In this document: in pieces, positions 37,915-46,500 of the stretch | How the letters are laid out: every line of letters starts with the position of its first letter | How positions within the stretch are numbered: the stretch's first letter is position 1 | NCBI GenBank assembly: GCA_965112735.1 | Contig: OZ218956.1 | Span: forward strand, 868,001-932,000 | Reading direction: 5' to 3' | Length of the DNA stretch: 64,000 nt | Source: Phaeosaccion multiseriatum | Taxonomy: Eukaryota; Ochrophyta, other classes | Program-made: the position numbers and the translations under genes | The notes under the pieces: generated by a model | Seen by the model: only the letters and a program-made list of their open reading frames with translations | What the model was told of the DNA's origin: nothing | The model's database searches: none

Positions 37915-37953
<39 letters not shown>

Positions 37954-38646
37954 ACACACTCTCTCTCACTCGCTCTCTCTCTCACACACACACTCTCTCT
38001 CTCTCTCACGCTCTCTCTCTGTCTCTCTCTCACTCTCTCTCTCACACACTCTCTCTCACACTCTCTCTCTCACTCACTCTCTCTCTCTCTCACACACACT
38101 CTCTCTCTGTCTCTCTCTCACACTCTCTCTCTGTCTCTCTCTTACTCTCTCTCTTTCTCTCTCACACTCTCCCTCTCTCACACACTCTCTCTCACTCACT
38201 CTCTCTCTCTCACACACACACACTCTCTCTCTGTCTCTCTCTCACACACTCTCTCACACACTCTCTCTCACTCTCTCTCTCTCTCACACACTCTCTCACA
38301 CTCTCTCACTCTCTCTCTCTGTCTCCCTCTCTCTCTCTCTCACACACACACTCTCTCTCCCTCACTCTCTCTCTCTCTCACACACACTCTCTCTCTCACA
38401 CACACTCTCTCACACACTCTCTCTCTCACACTCTCTCTCTCGCTCACTCTCTCTCTCTCTCACTCTCTCTTTCTCTCTCTCTCACTCTCTCTCTCTGTCT
38501 CTCTCTCACACACTCTCACTCTCTCTCTCTGTCTCTCTCTGTCACACTATCTCTCTCTATCTCTCTCTCACACTTCTCTCTCACACTCTCTCTCACTCTC
38601 TCTCTCACACTCTCTTTCTCGCACTCTCTCTCTCACTCTCTCTCTC

Positions 38647-38682
<36 letters not shown>

Positions 38683-41600
38683 CCTCTCCCCCTCTCTCTC
38701 CATCTCCCTCTCCCTCTCCCTTTCCCTCCCTCCCTCCACCTAAAACATGCCCTTGCTCGCCAGCCCATCTTTAAGAACGGCAGGCCTCTCTCTCAGTATG
38801 CCCAGTGGTACGGCGTGGACTACACGCTGCCTGTGACGAGCAGCTTGCTCGATGATGATGCCATAATCGCGGCTTGGGACGGCTGCAGCTCGATACCCAT
38901 AGAGAACCCCAACGTGCCGGGCATAGGAGAGGTGACGCAGGTCCGTATACATAAGCTTCGCTGGAGGCTGTATACATAAGCTTCGCTGGAGGCTGCATGC
39001 ACAGCCAAAAGTCACTCATCCTGATTCTCGCATTGTCTAGGTTGACTCGATACGGGACCCCTGGAGAGAGCTCAACGAGCTCACGTGCAAAATCAACCCC
39101 GGCAATCGCACCAACGGCGTCGCCACTTACCTTAACCAAAAGCTCCTGCTCATAGGCGGGCGGACCAGCGAGTCTGACCTCTCCCACGACGGATGGTACA
39201 GGGACGACCGAACTCCAACCGCCTTTTTCAGCAGAGTAAGACATAGACAAGTCTCGAGGCCCTTGGTCCCGGGCTGGCGGAGCTGGATACTCGCACCAAT
39301 ATATGTTCCTCCTTCTTACCCCATTCCTTTGCCCGCTCAGACTCCTTCCAGTGGTACTTCAGCGACCAAGTTCGGCTTTACTTGCGACGAAGAGATGTGC
39401 ATGTACCAGTTTCGGCTGTACGACCTGGACGAGAACCTCGAGGTGGTAGCTTGGACGGACAAATTCAGCTCGGCGAGCGTCAAGTATCTGGACCGATGGA
39501 GCGGAGGACCTGGCTCTGGTACTTACATTGCGTACGTCCGCGCCATAGACCCCGCTGGCAACTCTGACTTTACCTACAGGTATGTTGGGTGAGGGAGCGA
39601 GTGAGGGAGTGAGTGAGTGGGGGCGTGCGTGAGTGCGTGAGTGCAGAAGGAGGAGGAGAAGCGACATCACGCCCTGCGCTGGACTGTCGTTCACATTCCC
39701 TCCGTCCCTTTCCTACCCCTCTCCCTTCCTCGCTCCCTTCCTCGCTCCCTTCCTCGCTCCCTCCCTCCCTCCCTCCCTCCCTCCCTCCCTCACTCACTCA
39801 CTCACTCACTCACTCACTCACTCACTCACTCACTCACTCACCGTCAGAGAGGGCCTGAACATGTTTACCTGGGAATATGCTAATCCCCTGCCTTGGGGTC
39901 TCCTTCTGGGCGGTACGACGGGGCTCCTTGTGGTCCTATTTTGTCTCTACGTGGAACATCGCAGGCGCAAGAAATCTCGAGCAATGAAGAGGCGCGTAAA
40001 GCCTCCTGTGAGAGGCACCACCCCTCTCTCTTGTCTCTTAGATCTCTGTCTCTTTGACCTTTGTCTCTGTCTTTGTCAGTCTGTCGAGCTGTCCCCCGCC
40101 TAGAACTGCACAAATGCCCCACGATTGCACTACTCCTACCCTCGGGGTACAGTTTAGGCTCACTCAGTACTATTCCTCCTCTTTCGGTCAGGTACGCGAT
40201 GAAGCGAATGCGGCGCAAGTTCAAGCAGCAGCAAAAGAAAGATGTGAGTTTTTGGAGTATTACCATGTAGTGGGAGGGCTCGCCAAAGTGAGCGCGGTGT
40301 GTGCATTTGAGTGCGTATGTGCATACGTGGCTAAGAGAGTGGACGAGTGTGCGCGTTAGGGTCGGTGAGAGGACTGCCGGAGGCCCGGAAGTGAACTTTC
40401 AGAGTATTTCACGACGGAAATGTCTTGATATTTTGGGCTGTGCCAAGCACCTGCGAGCTCAGGTAGAGGAGAAGGAGGGGGTGAGGAGAGTGCGTGAGTG
40501 GGTGAGGGAGTGGGTGGGTGGGTGCGTGCATGTGTGTGTGTCCATGTGTGAGTGAGGGAGTGAGTGAGTGAGTGGGTGGATGGGTGGGTGTGGATGAGTG
40601 AGTGAAAGAATGAGTAAGTGCATGCGTAGGGGGTGAGGGAGTGAGTGAATGAGCGAGGGAGTGGGTGAGGGAGCGTGTGGAGGCGTGAGAAGTGGGTACA
40701 TGCGTGAGTGGGTGATGAGTGAGGAGGAGGAGCGCCATCACGCACTGCACATTACTCGACTCCCTCACTCTGTCTCAAGGTGCTACTCTTGTCCTGCCTT
40801 GTGTTTATCGTCCGAGTGATGATATGATGACAAGGAATGCATCTCTAAAAGGGGGAGAAGCCAGAGCCCAGAGCTCTAGGCTACTGGGCCCGTCTAGGGC
40901 CGAGCCTTGCAGCACTCTCTAACCTATATGTGTCCTCCTCTCGTACCGATAATAGGCCAAGGACAAAGATTGGAGAGCCCTGTACGAACCGGGCGCGACT
41001 GATGGGAAGAGTGGGAAGAAGAAGAAGGCAAAGGATAAGAAGGGCAAGAAAAGGGGGAAGAAGAAGAAGAAGAAGAAGCGCAAGAGCAGCAAGAGGAGCA
41101 AGAGTAAGAGCAAGGAAAGCCGGGCGAAGTCCAGAGAGCGGTCCAAGCGACGTGCAGACAAGCGGAAGAAGCGGAGGCGAAAAAGGTGACTGGCTGGCAT
41201 GTCCCAAGGAAGGCAACGAACGTAACGGTGGTGACTCAGTCTTTCATCTGCCTCTCCTTCTGTATCCTCTGTTTCTCTCTCTCCCGATGCGGGCTATGAT
41301 GCCCCCCCCCTATCCAACAGGTCGAAGAAACGAAAAAGCCGCAGTAGGAAGGCAAAGCGGAAGAAGAAGAAGAGCTCACGGGCCAAGTCCAGGGAGCGGT
41401 CCAAGCGACGTGCAGAAAAGCGGAAAAAGCGGAGGCGAAAAAGGTGTGTGTGTGTGTGCATGCGGGCGTAAACGTTGTGTTTGTGTCTCTTATTCTCCAT
41501 CTCCATCTCCCTCTACTCTGTGTCTCTATGTCTCTCTGTCTCTCCCTTCTGGCTGCATACGATGATGCCTCCCCCTATCTGACAGGTCGAAGAAACGAAA

Positions 41601-41706
41601 GAGCCGCAGTAAGAGCAAGGAAAGGAAAAGCAAGAAGAAAAAGAAAAAGAAGAAGAGCTCACGGGATAAGTCCAAGAAGAAGAAGAAGAAGAAGAAGAGC
41701 TCTTAA
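31415..41706 (+). CDS. Kelch-repeat type I membrane protein with Lys/Arg-rich tail
   Basis: Exons: 31415-32995, 33081-33404, 38764-about 38931 (or 38940), 39041-39235, 39341-39579, 39848-40007, 40192-40243, 40956-41185, 41321-41443, 41586-41706. The ectodomain has kelch blades (GGELFVLGGDDGGAFLNEIW, MWVLGGRS, YMYVLGGFAS, RLYVLGGVAGG, MYLIGGRNEAG, KLLLIGGRTSE) with each strand followed by NDIWYTSDG-type turns, plus an EGF-like Cys cluster (CSSDDDCYGAALCH). One TM helix follows (PWGLLLGGTTGLLVVLFCLY), then a highly basic tail of KK/RK/RS repeats. The N-terminus could be a signal peptide. The junction between exons 40007 and 40192 does not keep frame in my model, so a donor or small exon is missing there. 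Intron 2 is 5,359 bp of microsatellite. Confidence 0.82.
33405..38763 (+). repeat. Giant (CT)n/(CA)n microsatellite intron
   Basis: The whole intron is an interrupted CTCTCT / CACACA array, with only the first 35 and last 40 bases unlike it. It starts with the donor GTGGGT after NVQ and ends ..TGCTCGCCAG before PIFKNG. Both flanking exons are in phase 0. Because CT/CA mixtures contain no stop codons on the plus strand, apparent frames of 1,800-1,900 codons run through it; they are artefacts. The length is 1 modulo 3, so retention of the intron would shift the frame. Confidence 0.95.
35521..38460. repeat. 1.47-kb tandem duplication inside the microsatellite intron
   Basis: The irregular pattern of CT/CA/GT interruptions at 35521-36990 recurs at 36995-38460 at an offset of 1,474 bp, rising to about 1,476 after a CA insertion near 37800. 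Translations of the minus strand at 35822-36082 and 37296-37556 are identical, which confirms the copy. Confidence 0.9.
38945..38994 (+). repeat. 25-bp perfect tandem duplication in a kelch intron
   Basis: The unit GTATACATAAGCTTCGCTGG plus AGGCT occurs twice, at 38945-38969 and 38970-38994, within or at the edge of intron 3 of the kelch gene. The upstream copy sits beside a possible alternative donor (CAG|GTCCGT at about 38941). Confidence 0.9.
39580..39847. repeat. Intron with GAGT and (TCCC)n/(TCAC)n arrays
   Basis: Kelch intron 5 carries (GTGA)n at 39587-39640, (TCCC)n at about 39745-39790 and (TCAC)n at 39790-39841. It also contains the block GGAGGAGAAGCGACATCACG, which has a close relative in the intron at about 40720. 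Confidence 0.85.
40244..40955. repeat. Kelch intron 7 with GAGT minisatellite
   Basis: A degenerate (GTGAGTGGGTGA)n array occupies about 40480-40715, followed by GGAGGAGGAGCGCCATCACG. The block resembles that in intron 5, so the two introns share a dispersed repeat. No gene is supported inside. Confidence 0.8.
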
Positions 41707-42236
41707 CTATTCGCCCCCCCCCTCCTCCCCTTCTCAATACAAGTATCTACCAACCTTCGCCCTGCAGCTCTTGTACCCGCCCTTTTGAGAAGCCCGTCTC
41801 CAGGTCCACTATGCTTACTCGAACCTCCCCCAAGCTCGGCCCCGGACGTTATTATAGCATGCGCCGACCATAATCAGTAATCAGGCCTGGCTAATGTAAT
41901 AAACAGACAGATATGCTTACCGACGTGCTATCGACGCATTCTCGCGTGCGATCGGCCGCCGCCGATAGCAGATAGCACACCGGCTGGCACCGGCAATAGC
42001 AGATAGCACGTCCTGGCGCTGGCGCGCGGGTGGGGGCAGGTAAAAAATCAACCCCTGATACACTATCCGCTATCCGCTATGGCCGGCGCCAGCCGGCGCG
42101 CTATCCGCTATCGGCCGGCGGCGGGTAAGAAAAATGAAAAATGGGTACCCACCCCTGGGTACTAAGAAAAGGGTTCTTTGGCGACGCCTTGATGGATTCG
42201 GATTCTATCTTTTTCTACTTCCAAAAAAAAAAAAAA
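41707..42236. repeat. Intergenic region with MITE-like inverted repeat
   Basis: Between the kelch and zinc-protein genes there is no coding sequence I can support. The region holds an imperfect inverted repeat: the left arm at about 41955-42008 and the right arm at about 42067-42124 are reverse complements apart from several A/G differences. Both arms contain repeated GATAGC-type words and a CCGGCTGGC centre. The 58-bp loop contains GGTAAAAAATCAACCCC. It looks like a foldback/MITE or the remains of one. Confidence 0.65.
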
Positions 42237-43482
42237 ATGGTAGGGGAGGAGATACAGCGAGCTTTGAGCAGCAGAATAGTGGAGGGTTGCGCGCTTCTAG
42301 GCGACGTTTGCCCAATGGAGGCCTGCGGCACGCCGCTGATCCGGGACTTAGAACAACAGGTTTGTTTTTCGCCTGGCGGGGGGGAGAGCAGCCGCACCTC
42401 CCTCCTGTGTTTTTGCTTCTTACCCGTGGTAGTGGTGCTTTTGCTGCTACTCTCTTCAGATGTACTGCGTTAAGTGCAAAGCCTTTTGCTTGAGCCAAGA
42501 GCAAGCTGCCAAGGGGGGTCTTTATCCCCCGACTATATCAAGAGAAGATGGACCGCCTTCGCCCCCACGGCTCGCGAGATCAGAGGTTGAAGCAGAGCGT
42601 GTAATGTCTGAGCGGTTATTGCAGGGGTGGGCAATGCTGGCTGAGGCATGCCCGGTGCGGGGATGTGTGTACCCCTTGATGAGGAGCTTGACAGGTGAAG
42701 TGGAGTGTTGCTCTTGCCTGGCCAGTCCCGACGCCGAACAAGACGCGAGTGGTGGAAGTGACGATGGGGGGCGCTTGGGCTCACCACCGCCACTCATGAC
42801 AGACTCGGAGTTTGCGCAGCGGCAGAAACGTCGTGATTCGCTGAGCTCAAATCTGGGGCTCTACCTAATGCGGGGCTTCAAGATGGAGCGCCAGTCCTGT
42901 CCTGGAGTTGGCTGCGTACCTTTGGGGTGCCCTCTGCTGCGCGAGCCTGGCGACGGTGACAACTTGTACTGCTGCCTGTGTGAGCATTATTTCCAGCTCG
43001 AGCATGCCACAGGGCTTTTGCGACAAGTGTCCGGGACGGCGGCGACTGCTGCCGCAGCAGCGGGCTCTGCTGATGTCGTTGTACCGAGTCCTCCACAGTC
43101 GGGGGACGTGAGCAAAGCGCTGGCCCAAAACCTTGCAGCGGGCCATGCTCTACTTAAAGAAGGTTGCAAAGACTGCGAAACTCCCCTGATGAGGGCTGCT
43201 ACTGGTGTAGTAAGTTGCGTCGGATGTGGCAGAGTAGTGAGTGAGGAGGTCCAACAGAAGAACCAAAGTGTAGAGTCATCGCCGCCTGCCCCCCCTGTCA
43301 TTAGCGAGGCCCATCGACGCAGCAGCATTCGGGAGGGCTCAGTAAGTGCGCTGTACACGGCGCTGGATTGGGCTCAGGCGCAGCTCCAAGACGCCAAATC
43401 AGCACATGAAATGGTCACCCTGACCGAACTGATTCGGCAGCTGGCCAGCGCTGTTGGGGAAGTACAAGCCATGGAGCTCTAG
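42237..43482 (+). CDS. Protein with four ZNRD2/SSSCA1-type zinc modules
   Basis: Two exons (42237-42359, 42460-43482) give 381 residues. Four copies of the same small module are visible: GCALLGDVCPMEACGTPLIR..YCVKC, GWAMLAEACPVRGCVYPLMR..CCSC, GFKMERQSCPGVGCVPLGCP..YCCLC and GHALLKEGCKDCETPLMR..SCVGC. Each has the pattern G-(x)n-C-x(2-4)-C-x-x-PL-(x)n-C-x-x-C of the ZNRD2 (SSSCA1, autoantigen p27) family; the known human protein has one. The C-terminus is a helix-rich segment (TALDWAQAQLQDAKSAHEMV). The modules probably bind zinc; the biological role is unknown. An upstream in-frame ATG at 42192 precedes an A14 run and is a weaker start. Confidence 0.82.
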
Positions 43483-43700
43483 GAGATTTCCCCCCCCCAA
43501 CTGCATTGTAAGTACTTAGAATGTAAGAAGAGGAGAACAGGGGTGTGGGGAGTCGGGACAACCGACCCTGAGCCGCAACTATCACATTCGCCGCCACATG
43601 CAGCACCAGCAAATGAGAAATGCTACTCAGAAAAGAAGAAGAAGAAGAAGAAGAAGAAAGGCCCTTCAACACAGCCATCTGTTCGCTCTCCTCTCCCTTG

Positions 43701-44704
43701 TCACAAAAGGGGGCCAGGGCCTTTCCAAACGATACGCCCGTCCACCGCGAAAGCGAAGCGGCATCCTTTCTTGACTAGTCTCCTGATTCCTCCTCCTCCC
43801 TGTGCGTGGTTCAAGGGCGGTGTCGCGATGAGAAGACATTCCCTGGAGTCATGCACGACAATGCCAGCCAGCCCAGTCTGGGAGGGCGTGGCCGCCTGGG
43901 TGACGCGAACAAAGGCTCCCAGGAGGTCTGCCACCTGAAGGCGCTGCATCAACAGCCGCTCGTCGTTCCCCACATGCCCCACCAGCTCCCGGGCGTACTC
44001 TTGCCATGCGCTGTGCAGCAACGCCACTTCACCAAAGGGTAGGGCAAGGAGCTCTTTCATGGCCAGCCGGTCCAGTCCCTGCCGCTTGCAGCGCCTGCCA
44101 CTCCAGCCCCTGCTTGTCATAGCGATTGAATCATACAATATAGGTTAGGGGAGGGGGGCTCCATTGCTTTGGGACAAAAACTCTTGCTCCAGACCTCGTC
44201 TCGCGTCTCCTTTCAAGGGCCTTCTTGTCGGAAGAACCCCGCGTAGCTTTCCCCCCCTCTCCCGCGACCTGGAAACTCCGCCCAAGCATTTTGCTCTGCA
44301 GCAGCAGCTCTCCTTTGGGAAGCAAGTCCCTCATGAAGGAGCGAATGTCTCCCCGGTCTGTGTCTTGAGACGGGTTGGCCTCCAGCAGTCTTGGCGCCAA
44401 GCGCGCATAGAATCGTTGCGCATCGGCGTTGAGCTGCAGCTTGCTGTCCTCATTCCTGCTCACGGAATTGCCTGTTGGGATGGCAGCTTGATCAGCAGCA
44501 GCGAAGAGCACACGAGTGGGACAACCGCGCACCTGACAATCTGATTTTGGCCTCTCTTTCCGCCCTTACTACACTCGTAGCCCAGGTTGTGCGCCCCCCC
44601 CCCCCTGCACTAGGCGTGTCCCTTGCGGCTGCTGCTGCAACTGTCGTGGGGCTGAAGAGCTCATCCAAATCTGCAAGCAAACGCTTCTTGCATGCCCCCT
44701 TCAT
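43701..44704 (-). CDS. RNase P/MRP subunit POP4 (Rpp29)
   Basis: Three exons (44704-44533, 44486-44195, 44112-43701) give 291 residues. POP4 is a core protein of RNase P and RNase MRP, which process tRNA 5' ends and rRNA; it acts in the nucleus. The Rpp29 domain is the C-terminal 100 residues: LQVADLLGAFVRVTQAATPS, then QTGLAGIVVHDSRECLLIAT and FAFAVDGRIVWKGPG. The preceding helix LPFGEVALLHSAWQEYAREL matches the conserved LPLHELWKQY segment. The N-terminal half is Ser/Arg/Lys-rich and poorly conserved. An in-frame ATG at 44749 could extend it by 15 residues. It converges with the zinc protein. Confidence 0.92.
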
Positions 44705-44973
44705 TATGTGGACAATCGATTCTAGAGAGTCTTTTACTTTTATGCACAATCTTCAATTTTCCTCATCATCCTTTTCTCCCCCTCTCTCTCCTGTTGCTGC
44801 CTGCCGTGCTACTGCTGCTCCTCTCCACAAGGATTCGTGACCAAATTCTTCTGGAGGCTGCATCAGCAGAACGGGGGGGGCTGGGAAACAACATACCACG
44901 TCTTCTCTGAGCCGCACTGGGTGAGAGCACCGCAGGCGATACCATCAGAAAGACCAAGAGCCAAGAGGGATAA

Positions 44974-45192
44974 ATGGCGGTTCCATTATCGCAGCGACTG
45001 TATATTTTCTTCATCGTGGTGCTGACTCTGTTTGCCTTCGCGGCGTGGACCTCTGAAGACGGGGAGAACGCGTTGTGGGCGATGTGGACGGTGCCAATAA
45101 TCTTCCTGGGTGTGGGCCTGTTGGTTTCCTGCGTCTTCGGCGACAGCAAGCAGTTTATCTCCGACTCTGACTATGAGGTGGGGCAGCCATAG
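44974..45192 (+). CDS. 72-residue two-TM membrane protein, unknown
   Basis: A single-exon small frame with two clear hydrophobic helices: LYIFFIVVLTLFAFAAW and AMWTVPIIFLGVGLLVSCVF. A short hydrophilic loop (TSEDGENAL) lies between them, and the C-terminus is polar and acidic. It lies 270 bp from the divergent POP4 start. The hydrophobic pattern and clean ends favour a real micro-protein, but I cannot name a family. The upstream reading at 44837 may be 5' UTR. Confidence 0.55.
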   Translation: MAVPLSQRLYIFFIVVLTLFAFAAWTSEDGENALWAMWTVPIIFLGVGLLVSCVFGDSKQFISDSDYEVGQP

Positions 45193-45743
45193 AGCAGAAC
45201 TAGACTGTGAATAGGGGTTAGTCTGGCAAGGAGCTGCTTTCAGCTTCAGGCGCCTCATCATACCTCTGGCCCTAAAGTGGGCTGTACGGACTCATAACCC
45301 TAACCCAAACCTGCTAACCTTAGCACTAAAACCCCAAGCGGTTTGGTGAGATGGTAGAGTTAGGTTTTGGGCCAGGTTCAGGCCGGCAGCCCTACCTTTC
45401 TCTATGCCCCGCCTCTAACTTTCCCCTCTTCCACCCTCCTCCTCTCTCGTGTACGCGCAGAATTTCCGACGGAGAATAGATCCCATGTACTGACTGATTT
45501 TGCCGAAAGGGGAGGGAAGATGGCTTGACCAAGGGGTGAAAATGGTCTGTGATGTTGCCCTCAGGCATGAGGATGCACTGCTACCTCAAGGGATCAAGGA
45601 GTCTTGTGCTCTCGTGTGTCCATCGGGATGAAGATGCGCTGCTACCTCGAGAGCTCTGCCTTTGTGCAGGACGAATGGTCTGATTGGCAGTGACTCTGCA
45701 CAGGTAGCTAGCTGCTCCAAGACACACACAACACACTCACTCA

Positions 45744-45806
<63 letters not shown>

Positions 45807-46500
45807 CACACACAACACACACACACAGACAGAGATTATAGGGGAGCCGGGTTTTCCTCCACGTGAGTGTACGAACGGGAGGAGAAACCTCCATTTGCTG
45901 AGGGGGCCCTAAAGTGGAAAATATGTCGCTGGCTGCCTGGCTGGCTGTGCCCCCCTTTTCATCCTTTCCCCCCTTTCTCCACACACACTGTTCGGCGAGG
46001 CGATTTTCTTTGACCAGCGTGAACACCGAAAATAGGACTATCATTCCTCTAAGGTACTTCCTACCCCGTGGGGTACAGTTGGGCGAGTAAAATGCCATAA
46101 ACTACGTCCTAAAAAGACTTGTAGAAAAAATGGAACGGGGATGGAGTACCAGCAGCTCCCTCACACTTCGGCAGCAGCAGGAGTAGCAGCACAGGACCAC
46201 CCAGCCTTGACGCAGTTACAGGAGAACCCCCCCTCCTATGATCTTCTTGTACATATGATAGGCCTCAACTCAGGCGCAGACCTTCTTTGGTGGTGGAGTG
46301 AACTTATTCTTGGCCATTCACAAGTATTCTTGGCCATTCACAAGTGCCCGCTTTAGAAAGCTGAGGTAACTCATCTTTCTCATTAATGGCGCTGCCAGAC
46401 GGTCGTGCTCTACAATACTACATACGCACTTTCATCTCAGCCGTTTCTGGGAGCCCTGGCGTCCAAAACTCTAGTGTGCGGGAGGGAAGGTCCGTTGACT
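45193..46500. other. 1.3-kb intergenic region with (CA)n and small duplications
   Basis: No supported gene. It includes TAACCCTAACCC near 45295-45306, a short telomere-like word. A pair of related 30-bp segments about GATGCACTGCTACCTC / GATGCGCTGCTACCTC lie at 45570 and 45630. A (CA)n tract spans 45724-45828, and a 20-bp tandem duplication (ATTCTTGGCCATTCACAAGT) lies at about 46306-46345. The right end is probably the 3' UTR of NSE4. Confidence 0.7.

Noticed and set aside
33048-38774. A 1,900-codon Ser/Leu/His/Thr-rich open frame
   Set aside because: It is one real kelch exon running into a CT/CA array that cannot contain stops on this strand. Good splice sites bound the array and the frame after it does not match.
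45290-45310. Interstitial telomere (TAACCCTAACCC)
   Set aside because: Only about two units; too short to distinguish from chance or to call a fusion point.
46141-46356. 71-codon plus-strand frame near NSE4
   Set aside because: Contains a 20-bp tandem duplication, no recognisable domain, and lies where the NSE4 3' UTR or terminator is expected.
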